A stretch of DNA of 64,000 nucleotides from Streptomyces dysideae (GTDB lineage Bacteria; Actinomycetota; Actinomycetes; Streptomycetales; Streptomycetaceae), in NCBI RefSeq assembly GCF_001514305.1, contig NZ_KQ949078.1, forward strand, positions 247,122 through 311,121. Reading direction: 5' to 3'. The notes below the pieces were generated by a model that was not told the DNA's origin, did not search any database, and saw only the letters and a list, made by a program, of their open reading frames with translations. Positions 8,487 through 18,558 of this stretch are shown piece by piece. The translations under genes and the position numbers were made by a program. Positions within the stretch are counted from its first letter, which is position 1; every line of letters begins with the position of its first letter.

Positions 8487-8934
8487 AGCCGCGCCGCACC
8501 CGCAGTCCGACGAAGGCGAGCCCCAGTCCGAGCCCGATGAGCACCAGCCCGCTGCCCAGTGGCAGTACCTGGTACACGGGCTCAGCGGGGTCCTCGGCCC
8601 GGGTGACGGCCTCCCGCTCGGTCGGAGGCGGCGCAGAGGGCACGAGGTGGCCGTTCTCCTCGGGCTCCAGGACCTCCCGGGCGGGCGGTCCGGAGGCGTC
8701 CGGACTCTCGGCGGCCCCCTCCACCTGCCGCCCCGGCCGCTCCCGGCCCTCGCCCGCCCGGCTTCCGGCCCGGGATGGGTCAGGGGAGGTGGAGGCGGCG
8801 ATGACCTCACCGGGCGCGCCCTCCGCGCCGTACGACGGCACAGCCCCGTAGCCCCCGACGACCAGGCCCGCCACCAGCACGCCCAGCAGGCCCGTCCCCC
8901 GTACCCCCTGCACTGTCCGCAGCCATGGAGTCAC
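8485..8934 (-). CDS. Small secreted/membrane-anchored protein, unknown function
   Basis: A 149-residue protein starting at GTG 8934 (VTPWLRTVQG). It has an N-terminal hydrophobic signal (GLLGVLVAGLVVGGYGAV), a Pro/Glu/Ser-rich central region of about 70 residues without recognisable domain, and a C-terminal transmembrane segment (GSGLVLIGLGLGLAFVGL) followed by RVRRG. This topology suggests an extracellular stalk anchored by its C-terminus. I do not recognise a family. The gene is upstream of and divergent from bpa. Confidence 0.75.
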   Translation of the reverse strand: MTPWLRTVQGVRGTGLLGVLVAGLVVGGYGAVPSYGAEGAPGEVIAASTSPDPSRAGSRAGEGRERPGRQVEGAAESPDASGPPAREVLEPEENGHLVPSAPPPTEREAVTRAEDPAEPVYQVLPLGSGLVLIGLGLGLAFVGLRVRRG

Positions 8935-9084
8935 GGAACAAGCCTCACATCTCCCGTCACCCCCGGCATTCCGGACTCCGCCACCGGGCCGACCCGGACG
9001 GAAACCTCCCCTCCGTAAACGGTGGATCACCTCACACGGGGGGCACCACGGTGATGAGGTGTAGGGGTGCGAGAGAATGGCGGC

Positions 9085-9621
9085 ATGGAGATGCCGAGGA
9101 ACGACAGGTCGCCCGAGAACCCCCAGATCCTGGTCGTGGGCCAGGACGGGATGGCGCTCGGCGGCGTTGGAGACGAGGACTCCCGCGAGGTCCCGGTGAC
9201 GGAGATGGTCGAGCAGCCGGCGAAGGTCATGCGGATCGGCAGCATGATCAAGCAGCTGCTCGAAGAGGTGCGCGCGGCTCCCCTGGACGAGGCGAGCCGG
9301 GTCCGGCTCAAGGAGATCCACGCCAGCTCGGTCAAGGAGCTGGAGGACGGTCTGGCACCGGAGCTCGTCGAGGAGCTGGAGCGGATCTCCCTGCCGTTCA
9401 CGGACGAGGCGACCCCGAGCGACGCGGAACTGCGGATCGCGCAGGCCCAGTTGGTCGGCTGGCTGGAGGGCCTCTTCCATGGCATCCAGACCACCCTGTT
9501 CGCCCAGCAGATGGCCGCCCGCGCCCAGCTGGAGCAGATGCGCCGCGCCCTCCCCCCGGGCGCCGGCCACGAGGACGGCGAGCACCCCCCGGGCGGCCGC
9601 TCGGGCGGGCCGTACCTGTAA
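9085..9621 (+). CDS. bpa: Bacterial proteasome activator Bpa (PafE)
   Basis: A 178-residue DUF2587 protein. The block MVEQPAKVMRIGSMIKQLLE and the segment AQLVGWLEGLFHGIQ are hallmarks of Bpa/PafE, which forms a ring that opens the 20S proteasome gate without ATP and feeds it unfolded proteins. The C-terminus GGPYL keeps the penultimate Tyr of the HbYX-like docking motif (GQYL in Mycobacterium, from memory). ATG 9085 was chosen because GAGAG lies at proper distance and the length fits the family; GTG 9067 in frame would add six residues. The gene stands alone, ending at a bidirectional hairpin. Confidence 0.92.
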   Translation: MEMPRNDRSPENPQILVVGQDGMALGGVGDEDSREVPVTEMVEQPAKVMRIGSMIKQLLEEVRAAPLDEASRVRLKEIHASSVKELEDGLAPELVEELERISLPFTDEATPSDAELRIAQAQLVGWLEGLFHGIQTTLFAQQMAARAQLEQMRRALPPGAGHEDGEHPPGGRSGGPYL

Positions 9622-9648
9622 GGACGTAGCAGCGACCTCATACGCGAA

Positions 9649-9676
9649 GGGCCCGGCAGCCAGTGCTGTCGGGCCC
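9649..9676. terminator. Bidirectional terminator hairpin
   Basis: An 11-bp stem GGGCCCGGCAG/CTGTCGGGCCC with one G-T pair and a six-base loop, between bpa (+) and the convergent kinase gene (-). Confidence 0.75.
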
Positions 9677-9692
9677 GTTCACTTGGCGTGGA

Positions 9693-11318
9693 TCACGCGG
9701 GGTTGCCCGTGGAGATCGTGAACTTGAACGTCGGCGGCTTCGCAGGGTCGAAGTCCGTGCGCGCCTTGGGGGACTGGTCCAGCACCGTGCCGTCGCCGAA
9801 GGTGTTCTCGTCCTCGTACGACGGGTCGTAAGTCCACCCGGCGGCCTTCAGACAGGCGACAACCGAGTCCCAGTTCTTGAACGTGAGCTCCGGCATCTGC
9901 ACCTGATCGGGGTCGTTGTACGACTCCCGCGGTTCGGTGCACTCGGTCGTCTCGACCGTCTTCGCCGTGTCCGGCCCGCGATAGCCCGGTTTGTGGCTCG
10001 TCGCCGAGGCGCTGGGGGCGGACTCGGGGTCCTCCGACCCGCCGTTGTTCAGCGTCAGCGCCGCGATCAGGCCGCCGATCGCCACGAGGGACACCACGAT
10101 CGAGCCGATGATCACCGCCTTGTTGCTCTTCCCGCCGCCGCCCGACGACGGGGCCGGCGTCTGCGGCGAGAGGTTGTACGGCGGAGGCGTCGCCCCACCC
10201 GGCTGCGGTGAGTACGCGGCGGGCGCCGGCGTCTGGTAGCCGGGCTGCTGCGGGTAGCCGTACGCCGGAGGGGGCGTCGGGGCGCCGTACGGGATCGGCG
10301 CCGGGGTCGGCTGGTACGGCGTCTGGACGCCGCCGGTGTGCGGCGGGGGCGTCTGGCCGACCGGCGGGAACACCGCGGAGCCGACCCCGGCGCCGCTGGA
10401 GGTCTGCGCGCCCGGCACGATGCTCGGCGCGGCCGCCTGGAAGGAGGACGCCACCCGCAGGCACTCGTCGCGCATGGCCTCGGCGCTCGGGAAACGTTCG
10501 TTCGGGTTCTTCTTCAGCGCCCGGGCGACCAGCGCGTCCACGGCCGGCGGCAGCGCGCGGTTGATGGAGGACGGAGCCACCGGCTCCTCCTGCACATGCG
10601 CGTACGCGATCGCCAGCGGCGAGTCCGCCTCGAACGGCAGCCGCCCGGTGACCAGTTGGAACAGCATGATGCCGACCGAGTAGAGGTCGGAGCGGGCGTC
10701 CACACCGCGGCCCAGGGCCTGCTCGGGCGAGAGGTACTGCGGGGTGCCGACGACCATGCCGGTCTGCGTCATCGACGTGACGCCGGACTGCATGGCGCGC
10801 GCGATGCCGAAGTCCATCACCTTGACGACGCCGCGCTTGGTCATCATCACGTTGCCCGGCTTGATGTCGCGGTGGACCAGGCCCATCTCGTGGCTGATCT
10901 CCAGCGCCGCCAGCACATCGGCGGTGACCTTCAGCGCCTTGTCGGCGGGCATCGCGCCGAACTGCCGTACGTCCGCGTCCAGTATCGAGCCGAGGGGGCG
11001 GCCCTCCACGTACTCCATGACGATGTACGGCGTCGTCATGCCGTCGAGGTCGTCCTCGCCGGTGTCGAAGACCGAGACGATGTTGGTGTGCGTGAGCTTG
11101 GCCACGGCCTGGGCCTCGCGGCGGAAGCGCTCACGGAAGGCCTGCTCACGGCCGAGCTCGGTGTGCAGTGTCTTGACCGCGACCTGCCGGTCGAGCACGG
11201 CGTCGTACGCGAGGTGCACCGAGGCCATGCCGCCCTCGCCGAGCAAGTCACGCAGCTGATAACGGTTGTTGGCGAGCGCCCGCCCCGCGTACCGGCCCTG
11301 AACGCCGTCCTGGCTCAT
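9693..11318 (-). CDS. Transmembrane Ser/Thr kinase with one PASTA-like domain
   Basis: A 541-residue Hanks-type kinase. The N-terminal domain (about residues 20-280) has GEGGMASV, VAVKTL, HRDIKPGN and DFGIAR, so it should be active. A Pro/Gln/Tyr-rich juxtamembrane region follows, then one transmembrane segment (VIIGSIVVSLVAIGGLIAAL, near residue 415), then an extracellular part of about 100 residues whose last 65 (VQMPELTFKNWDSVVACLK onward) look like a single PASTA domain, which in relatives senses peptidoglycan. The start MSQDGVQG at ATG 11318 gives the usual kinase N-terminus. It is divergent from a second kinase 334 bp away, and the two domains are similar, so the pair probably arose by duplication. 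Confidence 0.92.
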   Translation of the reverse strand: MSQDGVQGRYAGRALANNRYQLRDLLGEGGMASVHLAYDAVLDRQVAVKTLHTELGREQAFRERFRREAQAVAKLTHTNIVSVFDTGEDDLDGMTTPYIVMEYVEGRPLGSILDADVRQFGAMPADKALKVTADVLAALEISHEMGLVHRDIKPGNVMMTKRGVVKVMDFGIARAMQSGVTSMTQTGMVVGTPQYLSPEQALGRGVDARSDLYSVGIMLFQLVTGRLPFEADSPLAIAYAHVQEEPVAPSSINRALPPAVDALVARALKKNPNERFPSAEAMRDECLRVASSFQAAAPSIVPGAQTSSGAGVGSAVFPPVGQTPPPHTGGVQTPYQPTPAPIPYGAPTPPPAYGYPQQPGYQTPAPAAYSPQPGGATPPPYNLSPQTPAPSSGGGGKSNKAVIIGSIVVSLVAIGGLIAALTLNNGGSEDPESAPSASATSHKPGYRGPDTAKTVETTECTEPRESYNDPDQVQMPELTFKNWDSVVACLKAAGWTYDPSYEDENTFGDGTVLDQSPKARTDFDPAKPPTFKFTISTGNPA

Positions 11319-11651
11319 GTTTCCGTGTCCCCCATAGCCTTCAGACGCCGTCGATAATCGTTGATCGAATGTGTCATTCTCGGCCAAGTCTGCCCCAGGG
11401 CACTGACACGTCAAGCTCGGTGCCCGTTCCGTGACCGTACGCGAAGAAGCGTCGCGGAAGCGTTACGAGGGCCGTACCGCCGGTACACAGAATTTGCACG
11501 AGAGCCGTCGGTGCCGGTTTCATGGCCGGTCCGTCGCGTACCGGTCCCGGCGACCGTCCCGGACCGGCGGCTTGCACGGAGGCTGTAGCGTGGCCGACGG
11601 AGACCGTAACAACACCGCGCGCACCGCGGGCAGAAACGACGGCGAGGACTG
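11319..11651. other. Divergent intergenic region between two kinases
   Basis: A 333-bp gap that must carry both kinase promoters. I see no open frame with coding character, no strong hairpin and no clear operator palindrome. Confidence 0.5.
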
Positions 11652-13211
<1,560 letters not shown>

Positions 13212-13257
13212 CCGTCCGGCGGCGACCTTCACGCGCGCGTGCGCCCCGGGAACGGGC

Positions 13258-13301
13258 GGCACGCGCGCGTGGCGTTTCACGGCCCACTACGCGCGCGTGC
13301 C
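13258..13301. terminator. Long GC-rich bidirectional hairpin
   Basis: A 13-bp perfect stem (GGCACGCGCGCGT paired with its complement at 13289-13301) with an 18-base loop, between convergent genes. A third copy of the ACGCGCGCGT core at 13231-13240 could form an alternative pairing. Confidence 0.75.
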
Positions 13302-13320
13302 GCTCGCGAGGCCGCCCCGG

Positions 13321-14415
13321 TCACTCCACGAACGCGTCGCACACCGCGTCGTACTCCCGTGTCCACCACACCGCCAGCGCCGACGCCGCCGGGAACTGGG
13401 GGTCCGCGCGGGTGTCGCCCCGCTCGTAGTGCCAGCGCAGCATCCAGAAGTCGTTGAGGCGCTCCCACCACACCCGGTGCACGGCCGCCGCGAGCTCCGA
13501 GGGTGTGGCGCCCGCGGTACGCCGGTACGCGCGCGCGTACTTCCGCACCTTCGGCAGGTCGAGCGCCCCCGCGGGCCGTACGAAGAAGATCGCGGCGGCG
13601 CGTACGGCCTCCTCCGCGCGGGGCTGTATGCCGAGCCGGTCCCAGTCGACGATCGCGGCGGGCGCGTCGCCCTTGTAGAGCAGGTTGAACGGGTGGAAGT
13701 CCCCGTGCACCCAGCCGACCGAGCCGCCGCGCGGGGGACGCCGGTCGGCGTGCTGCTCGAGCAGGGCGCGGCGTTCCAGGAGGCGGTGGCGGGCCAGTTC
13801 GTCGAAGGAGTCGGCGGGGCGGTGGCGGCGTACGCGGGTGAGCAGGTCGTCGATGAGGGCGAAGGTGTCGGCGGGGTCGGCGCTCCTGGCGAGCGCCCTG
13901 GCGGACGTCCCGGCCGGTGACCCGGAGAGCGCCCCCGTAGCCGCCTTGGCCGGTACCGCACCGGTCGCCCGCCCCTCCGTCGGCATCACCCGCTCCAGAC
14001 CGGCGTGTACGGCCCCCAGCAGCGCCCCCAGCCGTCCGCACTGGCCGGCGGTGAGCTGGCCGCCGTGCCGGTGCCGTCCCTCGATCCACGGGTGCAGGGC
14101 GTAGGCGTGGCCGCCGACGACGGCGACCGTACGTCCGTCGCGTCCGGCCAGCGGGGGCGCCACCGGGACGCCCAGGTCGGCCAGGCGCTGGGTGGCCCGG
14201 TGCTGGCGGGCGATGGCGGCCGGGGCGGCGGTCTCGGGGTCGAAGTGGTGCTTGAGGAAGTAGCGGCCGCGGGTCGTGCACAGCCGGTAGCCGCGGTTCA
14301 GCAGCCCCTGGTCGACGGGTTCGCAGGTCAGGGCGGAACCGGCGGCGTACTGGCGGAGCAGGGCGCCCAGCGGGGGCGCGTGAGGCATGAGGGGTGGTAC
14401 ATGGGAGCGCGGCAC
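13321..14415 (-). CDS. APH-family phosphotransferase
   Basis: A 364-residue kinase-fold protein of the aminoglycoside phosphotransferase/CotS type. The N-lobe holds RYFLKHH (ATP-binding Lys), and the C-lobe has the catalytic WVHGDFHPFNLLY and the metal-binding AIVDWDR. Such proteins phosphorylate small molecules (choline, homoserine, aminoglycosides, sugars); nothing here fixes the substrate. The ATG at 14415 (MPRSHVPP) was taken, with MPHAPP at 14388 as an alternative. The gene is single and divergent from bkdA. Confidence 0.82.
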   Translation of the reverse strand: MPRSHVPPLMPHAPPLGALLRQYAAGSALTCEPVDQGLLNRGYRLCTTRGRYFLKHHFDPETAAPAAIARQHRATQRLADLGVPVAPPLAGRDGRTVAVVGGHAYALHPWIEGRHRHGGQLTAGQCGRLGALLGAVHAGLERVMPTEGRATGAVPAKAATGALSGSPAGTSARALARSADPADTFALIDDLLTRVRRHRPADSFDELARHRLLERRALLEQHADRRPPRGGSVGWVHGDFHPFNLLYKGDAPAAIVDWDRLGIQPRAEEAVRAAAIFFVRPAGALDLPKVRKYARAYRRTAGATPSELAAAVHRVWWERLNDFWMLRWHYERGDTRADPQFPAASALAVWWTREYDAVCDAFVE

Positions 14416-14883
14416 GCGGCAGATGCTAGGGCACGATCCGGGCCTGTGAACTGGGGGTTGTCACAGACAGTCGTCGGCATTCACATTCGGTCATGGGCGT
14501 GCGTGAAGTGGCGTTCCAGGAGCGGATCTCCCCGCGCACCTGTACGCCGCGCCGGACGACCGCAGTGATCTGCCCTCGGTGGACTCTTCCCGTGACCTGG
14601 GTCACCGATATAACGTGCCGTTGTTCCGGCCCCCTGCAAGGCTGTGACCAGGAGTTGTTCCCGACTTTTGCGATTTACTTGGAAATCCAAGCAAAAACGC
14701 AGGTCAGGAGGGGTTTCACAGAATTGTGGAGCACTGGGTAACGTGCCTTTTGCAGGGCGCTCGCCGGGGCACCTGTCACGCCTGTTCCCGAACGAGCGCG
14801 CCCACCCTGTGCGTCCGTACGGCGGCAGGTGAGCCGCACTGGCACCCGGCGAACCCGGGAGCCGGACCGACGGAGGAGCACAC
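14416..14883. promoter_or_regulatory. bkdA upstream region (468 bp) with palindromes
   Basis: No coding frame of convincing character. It holds a perfect inverted repeat GTGACC-TG-GGTCAC at 14592-14605 followed by a TATAAC -10-like hexamer at 14609-14614, then the 22-bp operator at 14674-14695. The stretch around 14660-14740 is clearly more AT-rich than the surroundings, as expected of a promoter in this genome. Confidence 0.55.
14674..14695. promoter_or_regulatory. Operator-like 22-bp palindrome upstream of bkdABC
   Basis: TTTACTTGGA-AA-TCCAAGCAAA, with 9 of 10 arm positions complementary. It lies about 190 bp before the bkdA start, in an AT-rich patch. Symmetry and length fit a dimeric repressor, for example of the Lrp/AsnC or GntR class; no regulator is encoded next to the operon. 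Confidence 0.65.
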
Positions 14884-16059
14884 GTGACCGTGGAGAGCAC
14901 TGCCGCGCGCAAGCCGCGACGCAGCGCCGGTACCAAGAGCACGGCCGGCAAGCGAACGACCGCAAGGAAGTCGCCGGACGCCGAGCACGAGCCGGTGCAG
15001 CTGCTGACGCCTGAGGGCGAACGCGTCAAGAATGCCGAGTACGACAAGTACGTCGACGACATCACCCCCGAAGAGCTCCGTGGTCTGTACCGCGACATGG
15101 TGCTCACCCGGCGCTTCGACGCCGAGGCCACCTCCCTGCAGCGCCAGGGCGAACTGGGCCTGTGGGCGTCGCTGCTCGGCCAGGAGGCCGCCCAGATCGG
15201 CTCCGGCCGGGCCCTGCGCGACGACGACTACGTCTTCCCGACCTACCGCGAACACGGCGTCGCCTGGTGCCGCGGAGTCGACCCGACCAACCTGCTCGGC
15301 ATGTTCCGCGGCGTCAACAACGGCGGCTGGGACCCGAACGGCAACAACTTCCACCTCTACACGATCGTCATCGGCTCCCAGACGCTGCACGCCACGGGCT
15401 ACGCGATGGGCATCACCAAGGACGGAGCCGACAGCGCGGTCATCGCGTACTTCGGCGACGGCGCGAGCAGCCAGGGTGATGTGGCCGAGTCGTTCACCTT
15501 CTCCGCGGTCTACAACGCCCCGGTCGTCTTCTTCTGCCAGAACAACCAGTGGGCGATCTCCGAGCCCACCGAGAAGCAGACCCGGGTGCCGCTGTACCAG
15601 CGCGCGCAGGGCTACGGCTTCCCCGGCGTACGCGTCGACGGCAACGACGTCCTCGCCAGCCTGGCCGTCACCAAGTGGGCCCTGGAGCGGGCCCGCAGCG
15701 GCGAGGGCCCGACGCTGGTCGAGGCGTACACGTACCGCATGGGCGCCCACACCACCTCCGACGACCCCTCCCGGTACCGGGGTGACGAGGAGCGTCTCGC
15801 CTGGGAGGCCAAGGACCCGATCCTGCGCCTTCGCCGCTTCCTGGAGGCCTCAAACCACGCGGACGAGGGATTTTTCGCGGAACTCGAGGCCGAGAGCGAG
15901 GCGTTGGGCAAACGAGTGCGCGAGGCGGTCCGCGCCATGCCGGACCCGGACCACTTCGCCATCTTCGAGAACGTGTACGCGGACGGGCACGCGCTCGTCG
16001 ATGAGGAGCGAGCCCAGTTCGCCGCCTACCAGGCGTCGTTCGCGGACGAGGGGGTCTGA
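14884..16059 (+). CDS. bkdA: Branched-chain 2-oxoacid dehydrogenase E1 alpha
   Basis: A 391-residue thiamine-diphosphate enzyme subunit. It carries the TPP/Mg motif GDGASSQGD ... NNQW (residues about 193-223) and the phosphorylation-loop-type YRMGAHTTSDDPSRYR. With E1beta it decarboxylates branched-chain 2-oxoacids (or pyruvate) and acylates E2 lipoate; the products prime branched fatty acids and feed polyketide building blocks in Streptomyces. The start is GTG 14884 with GGAGGA seven to twelve bases upstream. The first 35 residues are Lys/Arg/Thr-rich and lack a domain match. It is the first gene of a three-gene operon. Pyruvate specificity cannot be excluded from sequence alone. Confidence 0.92.
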   Translation: MTVESTAARKPRRSAGTKSTAGKRTTARKSPDAEHEPVQLLTPEGERVKNAEYDKYVDDITPEELRGLYRDMVLTRRFDAEATSLQRQGELGLWASLLGQEAAQIGSGRALRDDDYVFPTYREHGVAWCRGVDPTNLLGMFRGVNNGGWDPNGNNFHLYTIVIGSQTLHATGYAMGITKDGADSAVIAYFGDGASSQGDVAESFTFSAVYNAPVVFFCQNNQWAISEPTEKQTRVPLYQRAQGYGFPGVRVDGNDVLASLAVTKWALERARSGEGPTLVEAYTYRMGAHTTSDDPSRYRGDEERLAWEAKDPILRLRRFLEASNHADEGFFAELEAESEALGKRVREAVRAMPDPDHFAIFENVYADGHALVDEERAQFAAYQASFADEGV

Positions 16060-16061
16060 TC

Positions 16062-17051
16062 ATGGCGGCGGAGACTACTAAGAACATGGCGCTGGCCAAG
16101 GCGATCAACGAATCGCTGCGCCACGCCCTGGACGCGGACCCCAAGGTCCTCATCATGGGCGAGGACGTCGGCAAGCTCGGCGGCGTGTTCCGCGTGACGG
16201 ACGGCCTCCAGAAGGACTTCGGCGAGAGCCGGGTCATCGACACCCCTCTCGCCGAGTCCGGCATCGTGGGCACGGCGATCGGCCTGGCCCTCCGCGGCTA
16301 CCGCCCGGTCGTGGAGATCCAGTTCGACGGCTTCGTCTTCCCGGCCTACGACCAGATCGTCACGCAGCTCGCGAAGATGCACGCGCGCTCCCTGGGCAAG
16401 GTCAAGCTCCCGGTCGTCGTCCGCATCCCCTACGGCGGCGGCATCGGCGCGGTCGAGCACCACAGTGAGTCCCCCGAGTCGCTCTTCGCGCACGTGGCGG
16501 GCCTGAAGATCGTCAGCCCGTCGAACGCCGGCGACGCCTACTGGATGATGCAGCAGGCCATCCAGAGCGACGACCCGGTGATCTTCTTCGAGCCGAAGCG
16601 GCGCTACTGGGACAAGGGCGAGGTCAACACCGAGGCGATCCCGGGCCCGCTGCACAAGGCGCGTGTCGTCAGGGAGGGCACCGACCTCACCCTGGTTGCC
16701 TACGGCCCGATGGTGAAGCTCTGCCAGGAGGTCGCGAACGCCGCCGCCGAGGAGGGCCGCTCCCTGGAGGTCCTGGACCTGCGCTCGGTGTCCCCCCTCG
16801 ACTTCGACGCCATCCAGGCGTCGGTGGAGAAGACCCGCCGCCTGGTCGTGGTCCACGAGGCCCCGGTGTTCTTCGGCTCGGGTGCGGAGATCGCGGCGAG
16901 GATCACGGAGCGCTGCTTCTACCACCTGGAGGCCCCGGTACTCAGGGTCGGCGGCTACCACGCCCCGTATCCGCCGGCCCGCCTGGAGGACGAGTACCTG
17001 CCGGGCCTGGACCGGGTACTCGACGCCGTCGACCGTGCCCTGGCGTACTGA
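16062..17051 (+). CDS. bkdB: Branched-chain 2-oxoacid dehydrogenase E1 beta
   Basis: A 329-residue transketolase-like beta subunit that completes the E1 active site. Typical blocks include IMGEDVGKLGGVFRVT near the N-terminus, the central YDQIVTQLAKMH and IPYGGGIGAVEHHSES segments, and the transketolase C-terminal domain with VVVHEAPVFFGSGAEI. The start ATG lies two bases after the bkdA stop, so the genes are co-translated. Length is that of the family. Confidence 0.93.
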   Translation: MAAETTKNMALAKAINESLRHALDADPKVLIMGEDVGKLGGVFRVTDGLQKDFGESRVIDTPLAESGIVGTAIGLALRGYRPVVEIQFDGFVFPAYDQIVTQLAKMHARSLGKVKLPVVVRIPYGGGIGAVEHHSESPESLFAHVAGLKIVSPSNAGDAYWMMQQAIQSDDPVIFFEPKRRYWDKGEVNTEAIPGPLHKARVVREGTDLTLVAYGPMVKLCQEVANAAAEEGRSLEVLDLRSVSPLDFDAIQASVEKTRRLVVVHEAPVFFGSGAEIAARITERCFYHLEAPVLRVGGYHAPYPPARLEDEYLPGLDRVLDAVDRALAY

Positions 17052-17061
17052 GGAGAGGGAC

Positions 17062-18462
17062 GTGACGACGATGACTGAAGCGTCCGTGCGCGAGTTCAAG
17101 ATGCCCGATGTGGGCGAGGGCCTGACCGAGGCCGAGATCCTCAAGTGGTACGTCCAGCCCGGCGACACGGTCACCGACGGCCAGGTGGTGTGCGAGGTCG
17201 AGACCGCCAAGGCGGCCGTGGAACTCCCCATCCCCTACGACGGGGTCGTGCGCGACGTGCACTTCCCCGAGGGCACCACGGTGGATGTCGGCACGCCGAT
17301 CATCGCGGTGGACGTGTCGGGCCGAGCGGCGGAGGTGGCGGAGACGCCGGCCGTCGCGGAGACCCCGGCCGCCGCGGAGCCGGAGGAGCAGAAGCCGCAG
17401 GGACGTCAGCCGGTCCTGGTCGGCTACGGCGTGGCGGCGTCCTCGACGAAGCGTCGCCCGCGCAAGGGCCCCGAGGTCCCGGCGCAGGTGGCATCGGCGC
17501 CGATCCAGACCGTCCAGCCGGAGCTGAACGGCCATGGTCACGGCCCCGGCCAGGTGCAGGACCGTCCCCTCGCCAAGCCACCGGTGCGCAAGCTGGCGAA
17601 GGACCTGGGCGTCGACCTGGCGACGGTGACCCCGTCGGGCCCGGACGGCATCATCACGCGCGAGGACGTGCACGCGGCGGCGGCCCCGCCGATGGCCGCC
17701 CCCGAGCCGGTGCCGGCAGCGCCCGTCGCCGCTCCGGCACCCGTGCCGACGTACGACACGGCGCGCGAGACCCGTATCCCGGTCAAGGGCGTCCGCAAGG
17801 CGACGGCGGCGGCGATGGTCGGATCCGCCTTCACCGCCCCGCATGTCACGGAGTTCGTGACGGTGGACGTGACGCGCACGATGAAGCTGGTCGAGGAGCT
17901 GAAGCAGGATCAGGAGATGCAGGGCCTGCGGGTGAACCCGCTCCTGCTGATCGCCAAGGCCCTGCTGGTCGCCATCAAGCGCAACCCGGACGTCAACGCG
18001 TCCTGGGACGAGGCCAACCAGGAGATCGTGCGCAAGCACTACGTCAACCTGGGCATCGCCGCGGCCACCCCGCGCGGCCTGATCGTCCCGAACATCAAGG
18101 ACGCCCACGAGAAGACGCTGCCGCAGCTGGCGTCGGCGCTGGGCGAGTTGGTGTCGACGGCGCGGGAAGGCAAGACATCGCCCGCCGCCATGCAGGGCGG
18201 CACGGTGACCATCACCAACGTCGGCGTCTTCGGCATCGACACCGGCACACCGATCCTCAACCCCGGCGAGTCCGCGATCCTCGCGGTCGGCGCGATCAAG
18301 CTCCAGCCGTGGGTCCACAAGGGCAAGGTGAAGCCGCGCCAGGTGACGACACTGGCGCTCAGCTTCGATCACCGGCTGGTGGACGGGGAGTTGGGCTCCA
18401 AGGTGCTGGCCGATGTGGCGGCGATTCTGGAGCAGCCGAAGAGGTTGATCACCTGGTCGTGA
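17062..18462 (+). CDS. bkdC: Branched-chain 2-oxoacid dehydrogenase E2
   Basis: A 466-residue dihydrolipoyl acyltransferase. A single lipoyl domain (residues about 9-85) has the lipoylated Lys50 in EVETAKAAVELP. An Ala/Pro linker, a peripheral subunit-binding domain near residue 175 (PPVRKLAKDLGVDL) and a catalytic domain (about residues 235-466) with SFDHRLVDGE follow. GTG 17062 was chosen because AGGAGAGG stands at correct distance; ATG 17071 is an in-frame alternative. It closes the bkdABC operon and is followed by a strong terminator. No E3 gene is in the window, so a shared lipoamide dehydrogenase must serve. Confidence 0.93.
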   Translation: MTTMTEASVREFKMPDVGEGLTEAEILKWYVQPGDTVTDGQVVCEVETAKAAVELPIPYDGVVRDVHFPEGTTVDVGTPIIAVDVSGRAAEVAETPAVAETPAAAEPEEQKPQGRQPVLVGYGVAASSTKRRPRKGPEVPAQVASAPIQTVQPELNGHGHGPGQVQDRPLAKPPVRKLAKDLGVDLATVTPSGPDGIITREDVHAAAAPPMAAPEPVPAAPVAAPAPVPTYDTARETRIPVKGVRKATAAAMVGSAFTAPHVTEFVTVDVTRTMKLVEELKQDQEMQGLRVNPLLLIAKALLVAIKRNPDVNASWDEANQEIVRKHYVNLGIAAATPRGLIVPNIKDAHEKTLPQLASALGELVSTAREGKTSPAAMQGGTVTITNVGVFGIDTGTPILNPGESAILAVGAIKLQPWVHKGKVKPRQVTTLALSFDHRLVDGELGSKVLADVAAILEQPKRLITWS

Positions 18463-18497
18463 CGGTCCGGGACGGTATAGGTTGAAATCTGAAGGGA

Positions 18498-18522
18498 CGG
18501 CCGCAAGTTCTGATTGCGGCCG
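18498..18522 (+). terminator. Terminator of bkdABC
   Basis: A 9-bp perfect core stem CGGCCGCAA/TTGCGGCCG, extended outward through GAAGGG/CCCTTC with one mismatch, then a T-rich run (CTTTTTCTTT). Confidence 0.85.
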
Positions 18523-18558
18523 CCCCTTCTTTTTCTTTCAGTCATTCACCGAGGCCGG

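Noticed and set aside
13231..13301. Regulatory function for the three ACGCGCGCGT copies
   Set aside because: Two of them form a terminator between convergent genes; the third is most simply part of the same GC-rich tail.
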